Of a stretch of DNA of 64,000 bases, positions 19,448 through 26,633 are shown in pieces. A model generated the notes under the pieces. It was not told the origin of the DNA, did not search any database, and worked only from the letters and a program-made list of their open reading frames with translations. The position numbers and the translations under genes are program-made. The DNA lies in assembly GCA_016718275.1 (NCBI GenBank), contig JADKEA010000002.1:1-64000 (forward strand), in the 5' to 3' direction. Numbering within the stretch: the first letter of the stretch is position 1; each line of letters opens with the position of its first letter. The DNA is from Candidatus Villigracilis affinis. GTDB taxonomy: Bacteria; Chloroflexota; Anaerolineae; Anaerolineales; Villigracilaceae.

Positions 19448-20329
19448 ATGGAAATAACACTGGCATTAGGCGGTGGTGGAGCCAAGGGAAACTCTCATAT
19501 TGGCGTAATTCGCCGCCTCGAAAAAGAAGGATTTATCATTCGTTCCGTGGCAGGGACCAGCTTCGGCGGCATTGTCGCCATTTTCTATGCTGCTGGGTAC
19601 TCTCCCGATGATATCCAGAAAATATTTGAAGATGTGGATCAAGGTCGCCTTTACGGGCGCGACCCCGAAGACGGCCCGTCTCTGCTTGGGATTTCGGGCG
19701 TCCGTAAATTGTTGAATCATGTGGTGGGTGGAAAGACTTTTGATGACTTGCGCATCCCTTGTGCCGTCACTGCGGTGGATGTGAAATCGGGAGACGAGGT
19801 CATCATCTCCAAGGGGACGTTGGTGGATGCGCTTCTTTCCACCACTGCGTTGCCAGGGATTTTCCCGGTGCAGCGCATGAACGGCTGGGAATTGGTGGAT
19901 GGCGGTGTGTTGAATCCCGTCCCTGTTTCGGTGGCGCGCATGTTGTCGCCGAATTTGCCTGTGGTGGCGGTGATACTCAACGACCCGATGGACAAACCCG
20001 TGCCCACCTATACGATTCCCATGCCACAGATCCTTCCACGCTCCATTGTGGAGCGGATTTCACGCATGAATTTCGCCCAGTCCCTCGATATTTTCCTGCG
20101 CGCAGTGGATGTGAGCAGCCGCGCTGTGGCACATTTCCGTTTGGAATTGGATAAGCCCGATGTCCTTATACGCCCTGCGGTACATCATATCAACCTGTTG
20201 GATAAAGTGGTGGTGGCTGATGTAGCCATGCTTGGCGAGCAGGCAACCGAAGAAATGTTGCCACAGATCAAACGGGCGGTTTCATGGCCTGTTCGAATCA
20301 GTAAAAGGATTTTTGGAGTAACACAATGA
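19448..20329 (+). CDS. Patatin-like phospholipase (RssA/YchK type)
   Basis: A 293-residue acyl hydrolase with the full patatin signature. The oxyanion loop is GGGGAKG (8-14), the nucleophile motif is GTSFGG with Ser38, and the catalytic Asp is in VDGG (Asp151). The short, cytoplasmic bacterial form is usually called RssA or YchK; the lipid substrate is unknown. Its stop overlaps the start of the next gene by four bases (ATGA), so the two are coupled. Confidence 0.9.
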   Translation: MEITLALGGGGAKGNSHIGVIRRLEKEGFIIRSVAGTSFGGIVAIFYAAGYSPDDIQKIFEDVDQGRLYGRDPEDGPSLLGISGVRKLLNHVVGGKTFDDLRIPCAVTAVDVKSGDEVIISKGTLVDALLSTTALPGIFPVQRMNGWELVDGGVLNPVPVSVARMLSPNLPVVAVILNDPMDKPVPTYTIPMPQILPRSIVERISRMNFAQSLDIFLRAVDVSSRAVAHFRLELDKPDVLIRPAVHHINLLDKVVVADVAMLGEQATEEMLPQIKRAVSWPVRISKRIFGVTQ

Positions 20330-20553
20330 GTCGTGATTTAAAGGAATATGAAAAACAAACGAACAGGCGCCTGATCATCGGCGCTGTGGTTCTGCTGCTT
20401 GTCGTTGGGGTTGGCCTGATCTGGTTGATCTATGGTGGCGGCGCGGCTTCGATGGGATTTTTCTGCCTCATGGTCGGGCTCGTTCCCGTTGTTTTGATCG
20501 TTGGAATATTTTATGCTGCAGATTGGATCATGAAGAATGCCGGGCGCAAATAG
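20326..20553 (+). CDS. Small two-helix membrane protein
   Basis: A 75-residue protein with two hydrophobic segments (about 17-37 and 43-63) and charged ends. It overlaps the patatin stop by four bases and is itself overlapped by the start of the esterase at 20537, so three genes form one translational unit. Function unknown. Confidence 0.75.
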   Translation: MSRDLKEYEKQTNRRLIIGAVVLLLVVGVGLIWLIYGGGAASMGFFCLMVGLVPVVLIVGIFYAADWIMKNAGRK

Positions 20554-21196
20554 TTCAACCTTGATCACGTTTAACGATTGGACGTTGAGAGTCCGCGAGG
20601 CGAATTCCGCTTCGCCGCGGCTGCTTGTGATGCTGCACGGTTTTACGGGCGATGAAAACTCGATGTGGGTTTTCACCCGCAAGATCTCGACAGATTATCA
20701 CTTGATCGCGCCCCGCGCGCCGCACCCTGCAGACCCAAGCGGATTCTCCTGGCGCCCGCCTCAAGCCTTGACCTTTGGCAGGCCCAGCCTCGAAATGCTG
20801 CAACCAGCGGCTGAAGCGCTGATCCGCCTCATTGATGAGTACTCAGCTTCGGTTAAGTTGGATGCGCTGCAATTCGATTTGATGGGATTCAGTCAGGGCG
20901 CGGCCATGACCAATGTGGTGGGATTGCTCTATCCGCACAGAGTCCGCAAGATGGGGGTGCTGGCTGGTTTTATGCCCTCCGGGTTGGATGAAAAGATAGA
21001 GCAAAAGGTATTGGCTGGAAAAAATATTTTCGTGGCGCATGGCACGCAGGACCAAATGATTCCCATTGACCGTGCCCGCGCTTCAATTGAATTACTTGAG
21101 CAGGCTGGCGCACGGGTGATCTATTGTGAAGATGAAGTGGGTCACAAATTGAGCGCGAATTGTCTGGGTGCGCTTGAAAATTACCTGAATGATTAA
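20537..21196 (+). CDS. Carboxylesterase/phospholipase (Abhydrolase_2 family)
   Basis: A 219-residue serine hydrolase. LLVMLHGFTGDE forms the oxyanion region, GFSQGAAM holds the nucleophile Ser, FVAHGTQDQMIP the acid, and EVGHKLS the His. This matches the YpfH/EstB group of small esterases. It begins inside the end of the preceding membrane protein gene, with GGGCGC rather than a clear ribosome-binding site, so it depends on translational coupling. Confidence 0.87.
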   Translation: MPGANSSTLITFNDWTLRVREANSASPRLLVMLHGFTGDENSMWVFTRKISTDYHLIAPRAPHPADPSGFSWRPPQALTFGRPSLEMLQPAAEALIRLIDEYSASVKLDALQFDLMGFSQGAAMTNVVGLLYPHRVRKMGVLAGFMPSGLDEKIEQKVLAGKNIFVAHGTQDQMIPIDRARASIELLEQAGARVIYCEDEVGHKLSANCLGALENYLND

Positions 21197-21257
21197 TGAT
21201 TTCTCACAAGGCTGTTGACGTTGATTTTGTTTGCAGGTATCCTTGCTGAATGTTGGA

Positions 21258-21312
21258 ATGCGGACTTCAGTCCGCTAACTTTGAAAAAAGCGGATTGAAG
21301 TCCGCGATCTGA
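21258..21312. repeat. Dispersed double-palindrome repeat, copy 1
   Basis: Two near-palindromes (GCGGACTTCAGTCCGC at 21260-21275 and GCGGATTGAAGTCCGC at 21290-21305) also pair with each other with one wobble. A related element lies at 34074-34134. The copy here may end the esterase transcript, as ATTTTTCT follows. Confidence 0.7.
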
Positions 21313-21331
21313 TTTTTCTACAAAGGTAAAG

Positions 21332-22468
21332 ATGAAACAAAATTTTTCCCGTCGTGATTTTCTAAAGGTGGCAGGGGTTGGTCTGGGCGCTCTTGCGTTC
21401 AAGCCCTACTTTTCTGAAACATATTACGAAAAACTTTATACCCCGAAGCGATTGCCGCAATTTCCTGCTGGGGATATCATCGGCCGCCTTGTGGATCAGA
21501 CCGATGTGCGAAGCCGTCCGGATAACAACCCGATCCTGAATAATGTGATTGGAGCGATGCCCGCTGATTATTTGATGCCGTGGGGACGTGAGGTCATCGG
21601 CAGTGTCATCGGTTTGACGAATCAGAAATATCTTGAAACCCCGCAGGGATATGTATGGGCTTCGCGTGTACAGCCGACAAGAAATTTGCCGAACACTCCA
21701 ATTACCGAAATGCCAGCGGGACAGCCTGGTTTTTGGGCGGAGGTGACCGTTCCATATGTTGACCTGACCCTCGAGACCCCTCCAATTTCCCCGTGGATTC
21801 AAAGCCTGATTCAATATAACTTCCCGCCGCGTGTCTATTATGGGCAGGTGGTTTGGATCGATCAGGTCCGCACCGCGAATGGTTTTGCGGAATATCGTTG
21901 GAACGAATCGCCCGGTCATGGATATGGCTTTGGCGATATTTTCTGGTTGGATGGTGCTGGATTGAAAGTCCTCACCGAAACAGACGTTGCCCCGATCAGC
22001 CCGGAGATCGACCCGAACGAGAAACGAATCGTCGCAGACCTGACCTATCAGAATCTGTCTTGCTTTGAAGGGAATAACGAAGTTTTCTTCTGTCGTATTT
22101 CCAGCGGCGCGAAATTTGATGCCACAGGCGCACTCTCTGAAGAGCGCGCAACCCCGGTGGGTGAGTTGCTGACCCATTGGAAGATCATTTCATTGAACAT
22201 GAGCGGAGGCGGTTCCGCCTCCGGATATTCCACGCCTGCCGTTCCATGGAGCACGGTCATTCATGGTGATGGCATTGCCATTCACGGCGCTTTCTGGCAT
22301 AACGATTTCGGCGAAAGGCGCTCGCACGGCTGTATTAATGTGAAACCCGAAGATGCCAAATGGATCTTCCGCTGGTCGTCGCCGTATATTTCCCTTGCGC
22401 AATGTGAAGCGCGCATGACCTGGCCCGAGCACGGAACTGTGGTGACCACCAAGGAATTGAAACTGTAA
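21332..22468 (+). CDS. Tat-exported L,D-transpeptidase (YkuD)
   Basis: A 378-residue envelope enzyme. The N terminus SRRDFLKVAG is a twin-arginine signal, so the protein is exported folded. The C-terminal YkuD domain has IHGAFWHNDFG and SHGCINV, which contain the His and the nucleophile Cys of the L,D-transpeptidase motif. Such enzymes form 3-3 peptide cross-links or attach proteins to peptidoglycan. The region before it (about 60-240) has no domain I can name. It stands alone. Confidence 0.88.
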   Translation: MKQNFSRRDFLKVAGVGLGALAFKPYFSETYYEKLYTPKRLPQFPAGDIIGRLVDQTDVRSRPDNNPILNNVIGAMPADYLMPWGREVIGSVIGLTNQKYLETPQGYVWASRVQPTRNLPNTPITEMPAGQPGFWAEVTVPYVDLTLETPPISPWIQSLIQYNFPPRVYYGQVVWIDQVRTANGFAEYRWNESPGHGYGFGDIFWLDGAGLKVLTETDVAPISPEIDPNEKRIVADLTYQNLSCFEGNNEVFFCRISSGAKFDATGALSEERATPVGELLTHWKIISLNMSGGGSASGYSTPAVPWSTVIHGDGIAIHGAFWHNDFGERRSHGCINVKPEDAKWIFRWSSPYISLAQCEARMTWPEHGTVVTTKELKL

Positions 22469-22479
22469 TCAAATTCCTC

Positions 22480-22531
22480 CGTCCTTCGACTGCACCGTAC
22501 AATAGGTGTGCAGTTTTGCTCAGGACGAAGG
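22480..22531. repeat. REP-like palindrome split by a second hairpin
   Basis: CCTTCG at 22483-22488 pairs with CGAAGG at 22526-22531. The flanks (TTCGACTGC and GCTCAGGACGAAGG) look like a common extragenic palindrome, here opened by an inner hairpin (CACC/GGTG) with TACAAT in the loop. The TACAAT at 22498-22503 may serve as a promoter box for ccdA. Confidence 0.4.
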
Positions 22532-22553
22532 ATTTATTTTTGAGGTATTAAAA

Positions 22554-23279
22554 ATGGAATTTTCCCAAATTAGTGTTGGGCTTGCCTTTCTCGCGGGATT
22601 GGCCTCCTTTCTTTCTCCCTGTGTGTTTTCGCTGGTGCCTGCTTATGTAGGGTATCTGGGCGGACGTGCTGCAGGCGGTGAGAGCAACAGCAAAAACCGC
22701 TGGATCACGTTCAGTCATGGGCTTGCTTTTGTGCTGGGATTCAGCACGGTCTTTGTTTTGCTGGGCGTCGCTGCCGCATTTGCAGGCGGCCTGCTTTATG
22801 AATTGCGTTTTTGGCTGGCAAAGATCGGCGGCATTGTTGTGATCGTTTTTGGCCTGCATATGATTGGTGTGTTTCACCTTTCTTTTTTGGCGTATGACAC
22901 CCGCGTTCAACAAGCGCCGGACCCGAAGATGGGTTATTTCTCTTCTGCGTTGATGGGTGTGTTCTTCTCGGCGGGCTGGTCTCCCTGTGTTGGACCTGTG
23001 CTTGGCGCAATCCTTACTGTGGTGTTAAATGGCGGCTCGATTTCACAAGGCGCTGTATTGCTCACGTCCTATTCCATCGGCCTTGGAATTCCGTTCCTGG
23101 TCGCTGCACTGGGCATCGGCTGGGTGACAAATATTTTGCGGAACTATGCCAAGACCATGCGCTACGTGGAAATTGCCATGGGCGTGATTCTTGTTATTAT
23201 CGGTGTCATGCTTTTCACTGGTGTATTCGAATTGATCGCGCAGCAGGGACAGTTCTTCTTTTACGATTTTGGACTCTAA
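22554..23279 (+). CDS. ccdA: Cytochrome c biogenesis / thiol-disulfide transporter CcdA
   Basis: A 241-residue membrane protein, begun at MEFSQIS (22554) with GAGG eight bases upstream. Six hydrophobic segments carry the two conserved Cys motifs, SPCVFSLVP and SPCVGPVLG, which shuttle electrons across the membrane from cytoplasmic thioredoxin to exported thiol proteins. The next gene begins with a glutaredoxin-like domain, which may be linked in function. An exported thioredoxin-like selenoprotein at 62474 is a possible client. Confidence 0.92.
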   Translation: MEFSQISVGLAFLAGLASFLSPCVFSLVPAYVGYLGGRAAGGESNSKNRWITFSHGLAFVLGFSTVFVLLGVAAAFAGGLLYELRFWLAKIGGIVVIVFGLHMIGVFHLSFLAYDTRVQQAPDPKMGYFSSALMGVFFSAGWSPCVGPVLGAILTVVLNGGSISQGAVLLTSYSIGLGIPFLVAALGIGWVTNILRNYAKTMRYVEIAMGVILVIIGVMLFTGVFELIAQQGQFFFYDFGL

Positions 23280-23306
23280 TTTCAATCCATTCCTGATTTA
23301 TACTCG

Positions 23307-23338
23307 GACGGCAGTGGCAGGCTCACTGCCGTCTAAAT
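23307..23338 (+). terminator. Hairpin after ccdA, weak terminator
   Basis: GACGGCAGTG pairs with CACTGCCGTC, followed by TAAATTAATT rather than a T run. It may only reduce read-through into the next gene. Confidence 0.4.
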
Positions 23339-23357
23339 TAATTAACAGGATCTTTTC

Positions 23358-24368
23358 ATGCTTAATGTAACTCTCTATACCCGCAAGAATTGCAAACTGT
23401 GCGACGAAGTGAAAACCGAATTGCAGGAGCTGCAATCGAAATACCCGCATCGCCTGGTTGAAGTGGATATTGAAACCGACTCCGCATTGATCGACAAATA
23501 CGGGATCGAGATTCCCGTTGTAGAGGTTGGTCCATACACCCTGAAAGCCCCCATCTCTCGCCAGAATTTACAAATGACCCTCGGCGCTGCCTCCGATAGA
23601 AAGAATCAATTGGAGCAGGTTGGTGACCCTGATTATCAAATACGTGTCAAGAAAGGAAAGACTGTGACCACTGGAGATCGTGTTTCATTTTGGATCGCAA
23701 AACGTTACCTGTTGATCTTGAATTTGTTCATGCTGTTTTATGTGGGCCTGCCGCTTCTCGCGCCGACCTTGATGAAAATGGGTGCGGAACTTCCCGCCAA
23801 AGCCATCTATCGAATTTACAGCCCACTCTGCCATCAATTCGGATTCAGGTCATTCTTCCTGTATGGGGAGCAGGCTTTTTATCCGCTGGCAGAGGCGAAT
23901 GTGGCAGGTGTAAAGACTTTCGAAGAAGTGACGGGAATTGCCCATCTTGATGACCCGTACAGTTTCACTCGTTTTGAAGCGCGTGCCTATGTTGGTGATG
24001 AGACGGTCGGTTACAAGGTTGCATTGTGCGAACGCGATGTCGCCATTTACCTCGCCATCCTGCTTTTCGGAATCGTTTTTGGTATCACAGGCCGCCGCAT
24101 CAAATCATTGCATTGGGTCTTGTGGTTGATCATCGGCATCGCGCCCATCGGCTTCGACGGCTTCTCTCAGCTCTTCAGTCAATTCAACTGGACATGGCTC
24201 GCCACAGTCGTTCCGTATCGCGAAAGCACACCGTTCCTGCGTGCGCTCACTGGTGCTCTTTTCGGTTTAGCCACCGCGTGGTTTGCCTATCCCAACATCG
24301 AAGAATCCATGGCTGAGACGCGCCAATATTACATCAAGAAATTCGCTGTCAACGAGGCTTCGCAATAA
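23358..24368 (+). CDS. Glutaredoxin-like (DUF836) domain fused to a DUF2085 membrane domain
   Basis: A 336-residue fusion. Residues 1-75 are glutaredoxin-like, with RKNCKLCDEVKTEL holding a C-x-x-C active site. From about 115 on there are four to five membrane segments with the DUF2085 motifs: YSPLCHQFGFRSFF, then CERDVAIYLAILLFG. The His and Cys residues in these motifs suggest metal or redox binding. The gene follows ccdA and overlaps pgeF by one base (TAATG). Function is inferred only as membrane thiol chemistry. Confidence 0.85.
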   Translation: MLNVTLYTRKNCKLCDEVKTELQELQSKYPHRLVEVDIETDSALIDKYGIEIPVVEVGPYTLKAPISRQNLQMTLGAASDRKNQLEQVGDPDYQIRVKKGKTVTTGDRVSFWIAKRYLLILNLFMLFYVGLPLLAPTLMKMGAELPAKAIYRIYSPLCHQFGFRSFFLYGEQAFYPLAEANVAGVKTFEEVTGIAHLDDPYSFTRFEARAYVGDETVGYKVALCERDVAIYLAILLFGIVFGITGRRIKSLHWVLWLIIGIAPIGFDGFSQLFSQFNWTWLATVVPYRESTPFLRALTGALFGLATAWFAYPNIEESMAETRQYYIKKFAVNEASQ

Positions 24369-25150
24369 TGCCCTTCCACGAAAACGACAGGCTTCGTTAC
24401 TATCGTTTTGACATTTTTTCCAACGCAGTGACCCAAGCAGTCTTCACCCGCCGCGGCGGGGTCAGCCCTGCACCGTGGCATTCGCTCAACCTAGGCGGAT
24501 CGGTAGGGGATGACCCTGCGCATGTCGCCGCGAATCGCATCCGTGTTTTTCAAGCCATGGGATGTGAACCCGAATCCATCCACGACGTGTGGCTGGTACA
24601 CGGAACAGACATTGTCTACGCGGATGCACCGCGTCCGCTCGATCAACCCTCCGCGAAAGCCGATATCATTTTCACCGATAATCCCAATGTCTCACTGTTC
24701 ATGCGTTTTGGCGATTGTGTGCCGATCCTTTTCCACGACCCGAAGAAAAAAGTCATCGGCATCGCCCATGCAGGTTGGATGGGAACCTTGCGCGGCGTAG
24801 TGGGTGCCGCCGTCGAAGGGATGCGCTCCCACTATGGCAGTAATCCCAAAGACATCGTCGCTGGCATCGGCCCCTCCATCGGCGTGGACCATTACGAGGT
24901 GGGTGCTGAAGTCGTTGCACAGTTTCAGGAGAAATTTGGCACGGAAGCCGATCAGATGTTGCAAACCAGAAATGGAAGCGCCTATCTGGACCTGTGGGCA
25001 TCGAATTCAATGCAACTTCAAAAAGCAGGCGTGGATCAGATCCAGGTTTCTGGGGTATGTACCGCCTGTCATCTGGATGACTGGTTTTCACATCGAGCAG
25101 AAAAAGGCAAAACGGGTAGATTCGGCGCATTAATGGCGTTGCAGGCTTAG
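24368..25150 (+). CDS. pgeF: Peptidoglycan editing factor / purine nucleoside phosphorylase (YfiH, DUF152)
   Basis: A 260-residue multicopper-oxidase-like family protein. The zinc-binding motifs are LVHGTD, FGDCVPIL and AHAGW, with the N-terminal FTRRGGVS typical of the family. Known members cleave purine nucleosides and prevent misincorporation in peptidoglycan stems. Its neighbours yggS and yggT are the usual ones for this family in many bacteria. It overlaps the upstream gene by one base. Confidence 0.92.
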   Translation: MPFHENDRLRYYRFDIFSNAVTQAVFTRRGGVSPAPWHSLNLGGSVGDDPAHVAANRIRVFQAMGCEPESIHDVWLVHGTDIVYADAPRPLDQPSAKADIIFTDNPNVSLFMRFGDCVPILFHDPKKKVIGIAHAGWMGTLRGVVGAAVEGMRSHYGSNPKDIVAGIGPSIGVDHYEVGAEVVAQFQEKFGTEADQMLQTRNGSAYLDLWASNSMQLQKAGVDQIQVSGVCTACHLDDWFSHRAEKGKTGRFGALMALQA

Positions 25151-25190
25151 GGCTGAGTCTGAGCGCGTCGAAGGATTGGAAAGATGCGGG

Positions 25191-25202
25191 TAAAATTAGG
25201 GT
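25191..25202 (+). promoter_or_regulatory. TAAAAT box six bases before the yggS start (leaderless promoter)
   Basis: TAAAAT at 25191-25196, then TAGGGT, then the ATG at 25203. Confidence 0.5.
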
Positions 25203-25940
25203 ATGAGTGATTTGGTCGAATCCATCCGTAGTCGATATCTGGAAACGCTTGAAAAGATCGCCGTTGCCGCCCGAAGTGTAGGCCGTGATCCTGAATCCGT
25301 CCGCCTGGTTGTAGTTACCAAAGCCCAACCTGTGGAAGTGGTGCGCGCGGTGATCGAAGCGGGTGCGCCGATTTTGGGGGAGAATTATCCCGAAGAAAGT
25401 GTAAAGAAAATACAATATTTGGGTCAGTTTTCTGCGGTAGAATGGCATATGATCGGTCATGTGCAAAGCCGCAAGGCGCAGCTCGTGGCTGCGAACTTTA
25501 ACTTTTTACATTCATTGGATGGTTTAAAGCTGGCTGGCAGGCTTGATCGTTTTTGTGCTGAGGCTGGGCGTGTCCTCCCCACTCTGCTGGAGTTCAATGT
25601 GGGCGGTGAAGACAGCAAATCAGGCTGGTCTGCTTGGGATGAGGCGCAATGGCCTGCTCTGTTGGAAGAAATTGCCGCAGTGATCGCTTTGCCCAATTTG
25701 CAGATCCGCGGACTGATGACCATGCCGCCGCTCGGCCAAACGGCAGAGTTCTCGCGTCCGTTCTTTCAGAAATTGAAACGGCTGCAGGCTTATCTTTCCT
25801 CGCAATTTCCGAACACGGATTTTTCAGAGCTTTCGATGGGGACCAGCTCTGATTATGAGGTGGCCGTACAGGAAGGCGCCACGCTGGTGAGAGTGGGCAC
25901 AGCCATCGTCGGCCCGCGACAATACAAAACGGAGGTTTGA
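25203..25940 (+). CDS. YggS/PLPBP family pyridoxal-phosphate homeostasis protein
   Basis: A 245-residue single-domain PLP-binding protein. The PLP lysine is in VVVTKAQPVEVV, followed by GENYPEE, WHMIGHVQSRKA, GLMTMPP and SMGTSSDYEVAVQEGATLVRVGTAI, all family hallmarks. It balances vitamin B6 vitamers and amino-acid pools. Its stop overlaps the start of yggT by one base. Confidence 0.93.
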   Translation: MSDLVESIRSRYLETLEKIAVAARSVGRDPESVRLVVVTKAQPVEVVRAVIEAGAPILGENYPEESVKKIQYLGQFSAVEWHMIGHVQSRKAQLVAANFNFLHSLDGLKLAGRLDRFCAEAGRVLPTLLEFNVGGEDSKSGWSAWDEAQWPALLEEIAAVIALPNLQIRGLMTMPPLGQTAEFSRPFFQKLKRLQAYLSSQFPNTDFSELSMGTSSDYEVAVQEGATLVRVGTAIVGPRQYKTEV

Positions 25941-26206
25941 TGGATTTTCAGATTTTGATTTTGTTGATAAGAGTGGTCTCCCAGCTCTTTATTTGGATCG
26001 TGATCGCTTCGTCTCTGCTTTCGTTTTTCGTTTCGCCGTATCACCCGGTCCGTGAGGCGCTCGATCGAATTGTGTCTCCTTTTCTTGACCCGATCCGCCG
26101 GGTTGTGCCGCTTGCAGGCTCCATGGATTTCAGCCCCCTGGTTTTAATTCTTGCCATCGATTTTATTTCCCGAATATTGATAGCCATCTTGATTTCTTTG
26201 AGTTGA
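25940..26206 (+). CDS. YggT family membrane protein
   Basis: An 88-residue protein with two membrane segments and the central motif LDRIVSPFLDPIRRVVP typical of YggT. The ATG at 25940 overlaps the yggS stop and has GGAGGT just upstream. Members are linked by location to cell division and to YggS; their role is unsettled. Confidence 0.88.
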   Translation: MDFQILILLIRVVSQLFIWIVIASSLLSFFVSPYHPVREALDRIVSPFLDPIRRVVPLAGSMDFSPLVLILAIDFISRILIAILISLS

Positions 26207-26214
26207 GGTGAAAC

Positions 26215-26523
26215 ATGTCTAGAAAATACGTTTTACATAGTGGTCAGCGTGGATCTGCTTTGGCGGTGCGTATTACTCCGCGTGCCAGCCGTAACCAGAT
26301 CGTAGGTGTGCTCAGCGACGGTACTGTGAAGGTGCATCTCGCCTCCGAGCCTGCAGACGAAGTATTGAACGTGGAGTTGGTGGGTTACCTCGCTGAAGTG
26401 TTGGGTGTGCCCCGCTCGCGCGTTGAAGTGGTGGCTGGCGAAAATGGCAGGGACAAGCTGGTCTCCATTCTGGATATGGATGTTGAGACAGCGCATCAAC
26501 GCGTCCTCGCGCATGTTGATTAA
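26215..26523 (+). CDS. DUF167 (YggU) family protein
   Basis: A 102-residue basic protein with the DUF167 pattern: ALAVRITPRASRNQIVGV, then VKVHLASEPADEVLNVELVGYLAEVLGVPRSRVEVVAGE. It ends the pgeF-yggS-yggT-yggU run and is followed by a terminator. GAGG precedes the start. Function unknown. Confidence 0.9.
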   Translation: MSRKYVLHSGQRGSALAVRITPRASRNQIVGVLSDGTVKVHLASEPADEVLNVELVGYLAEVLGVPRSRVEVVAGENGRDKLVSILDMDVETAHQRVLAHVD

Positions 26524-26542
26524 TTGATAACAGCAGATAAAC

Positions 26543-26586
26543 AAAAGGAAGATGGCTTCTGTGAGCAGAAGTCTTCTTCCTTTTTT
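26543..26586 (+). terminator. Rho-independent terminator shared by converging genes
   Basis: AAAAGGAAGA pairs with TCTTCCTTTT, and an inner CTTCTG pairs with CAGAAG. It is followed by TTTTTTG on the plus strand and by TTTTG on the minus strand. Confidence 0.88.
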
Positions 26587-26633
26587 GATTCGGTATATGG
26601 GTGCGACGCACTCTCTGAGCTAATAATCCCGTT

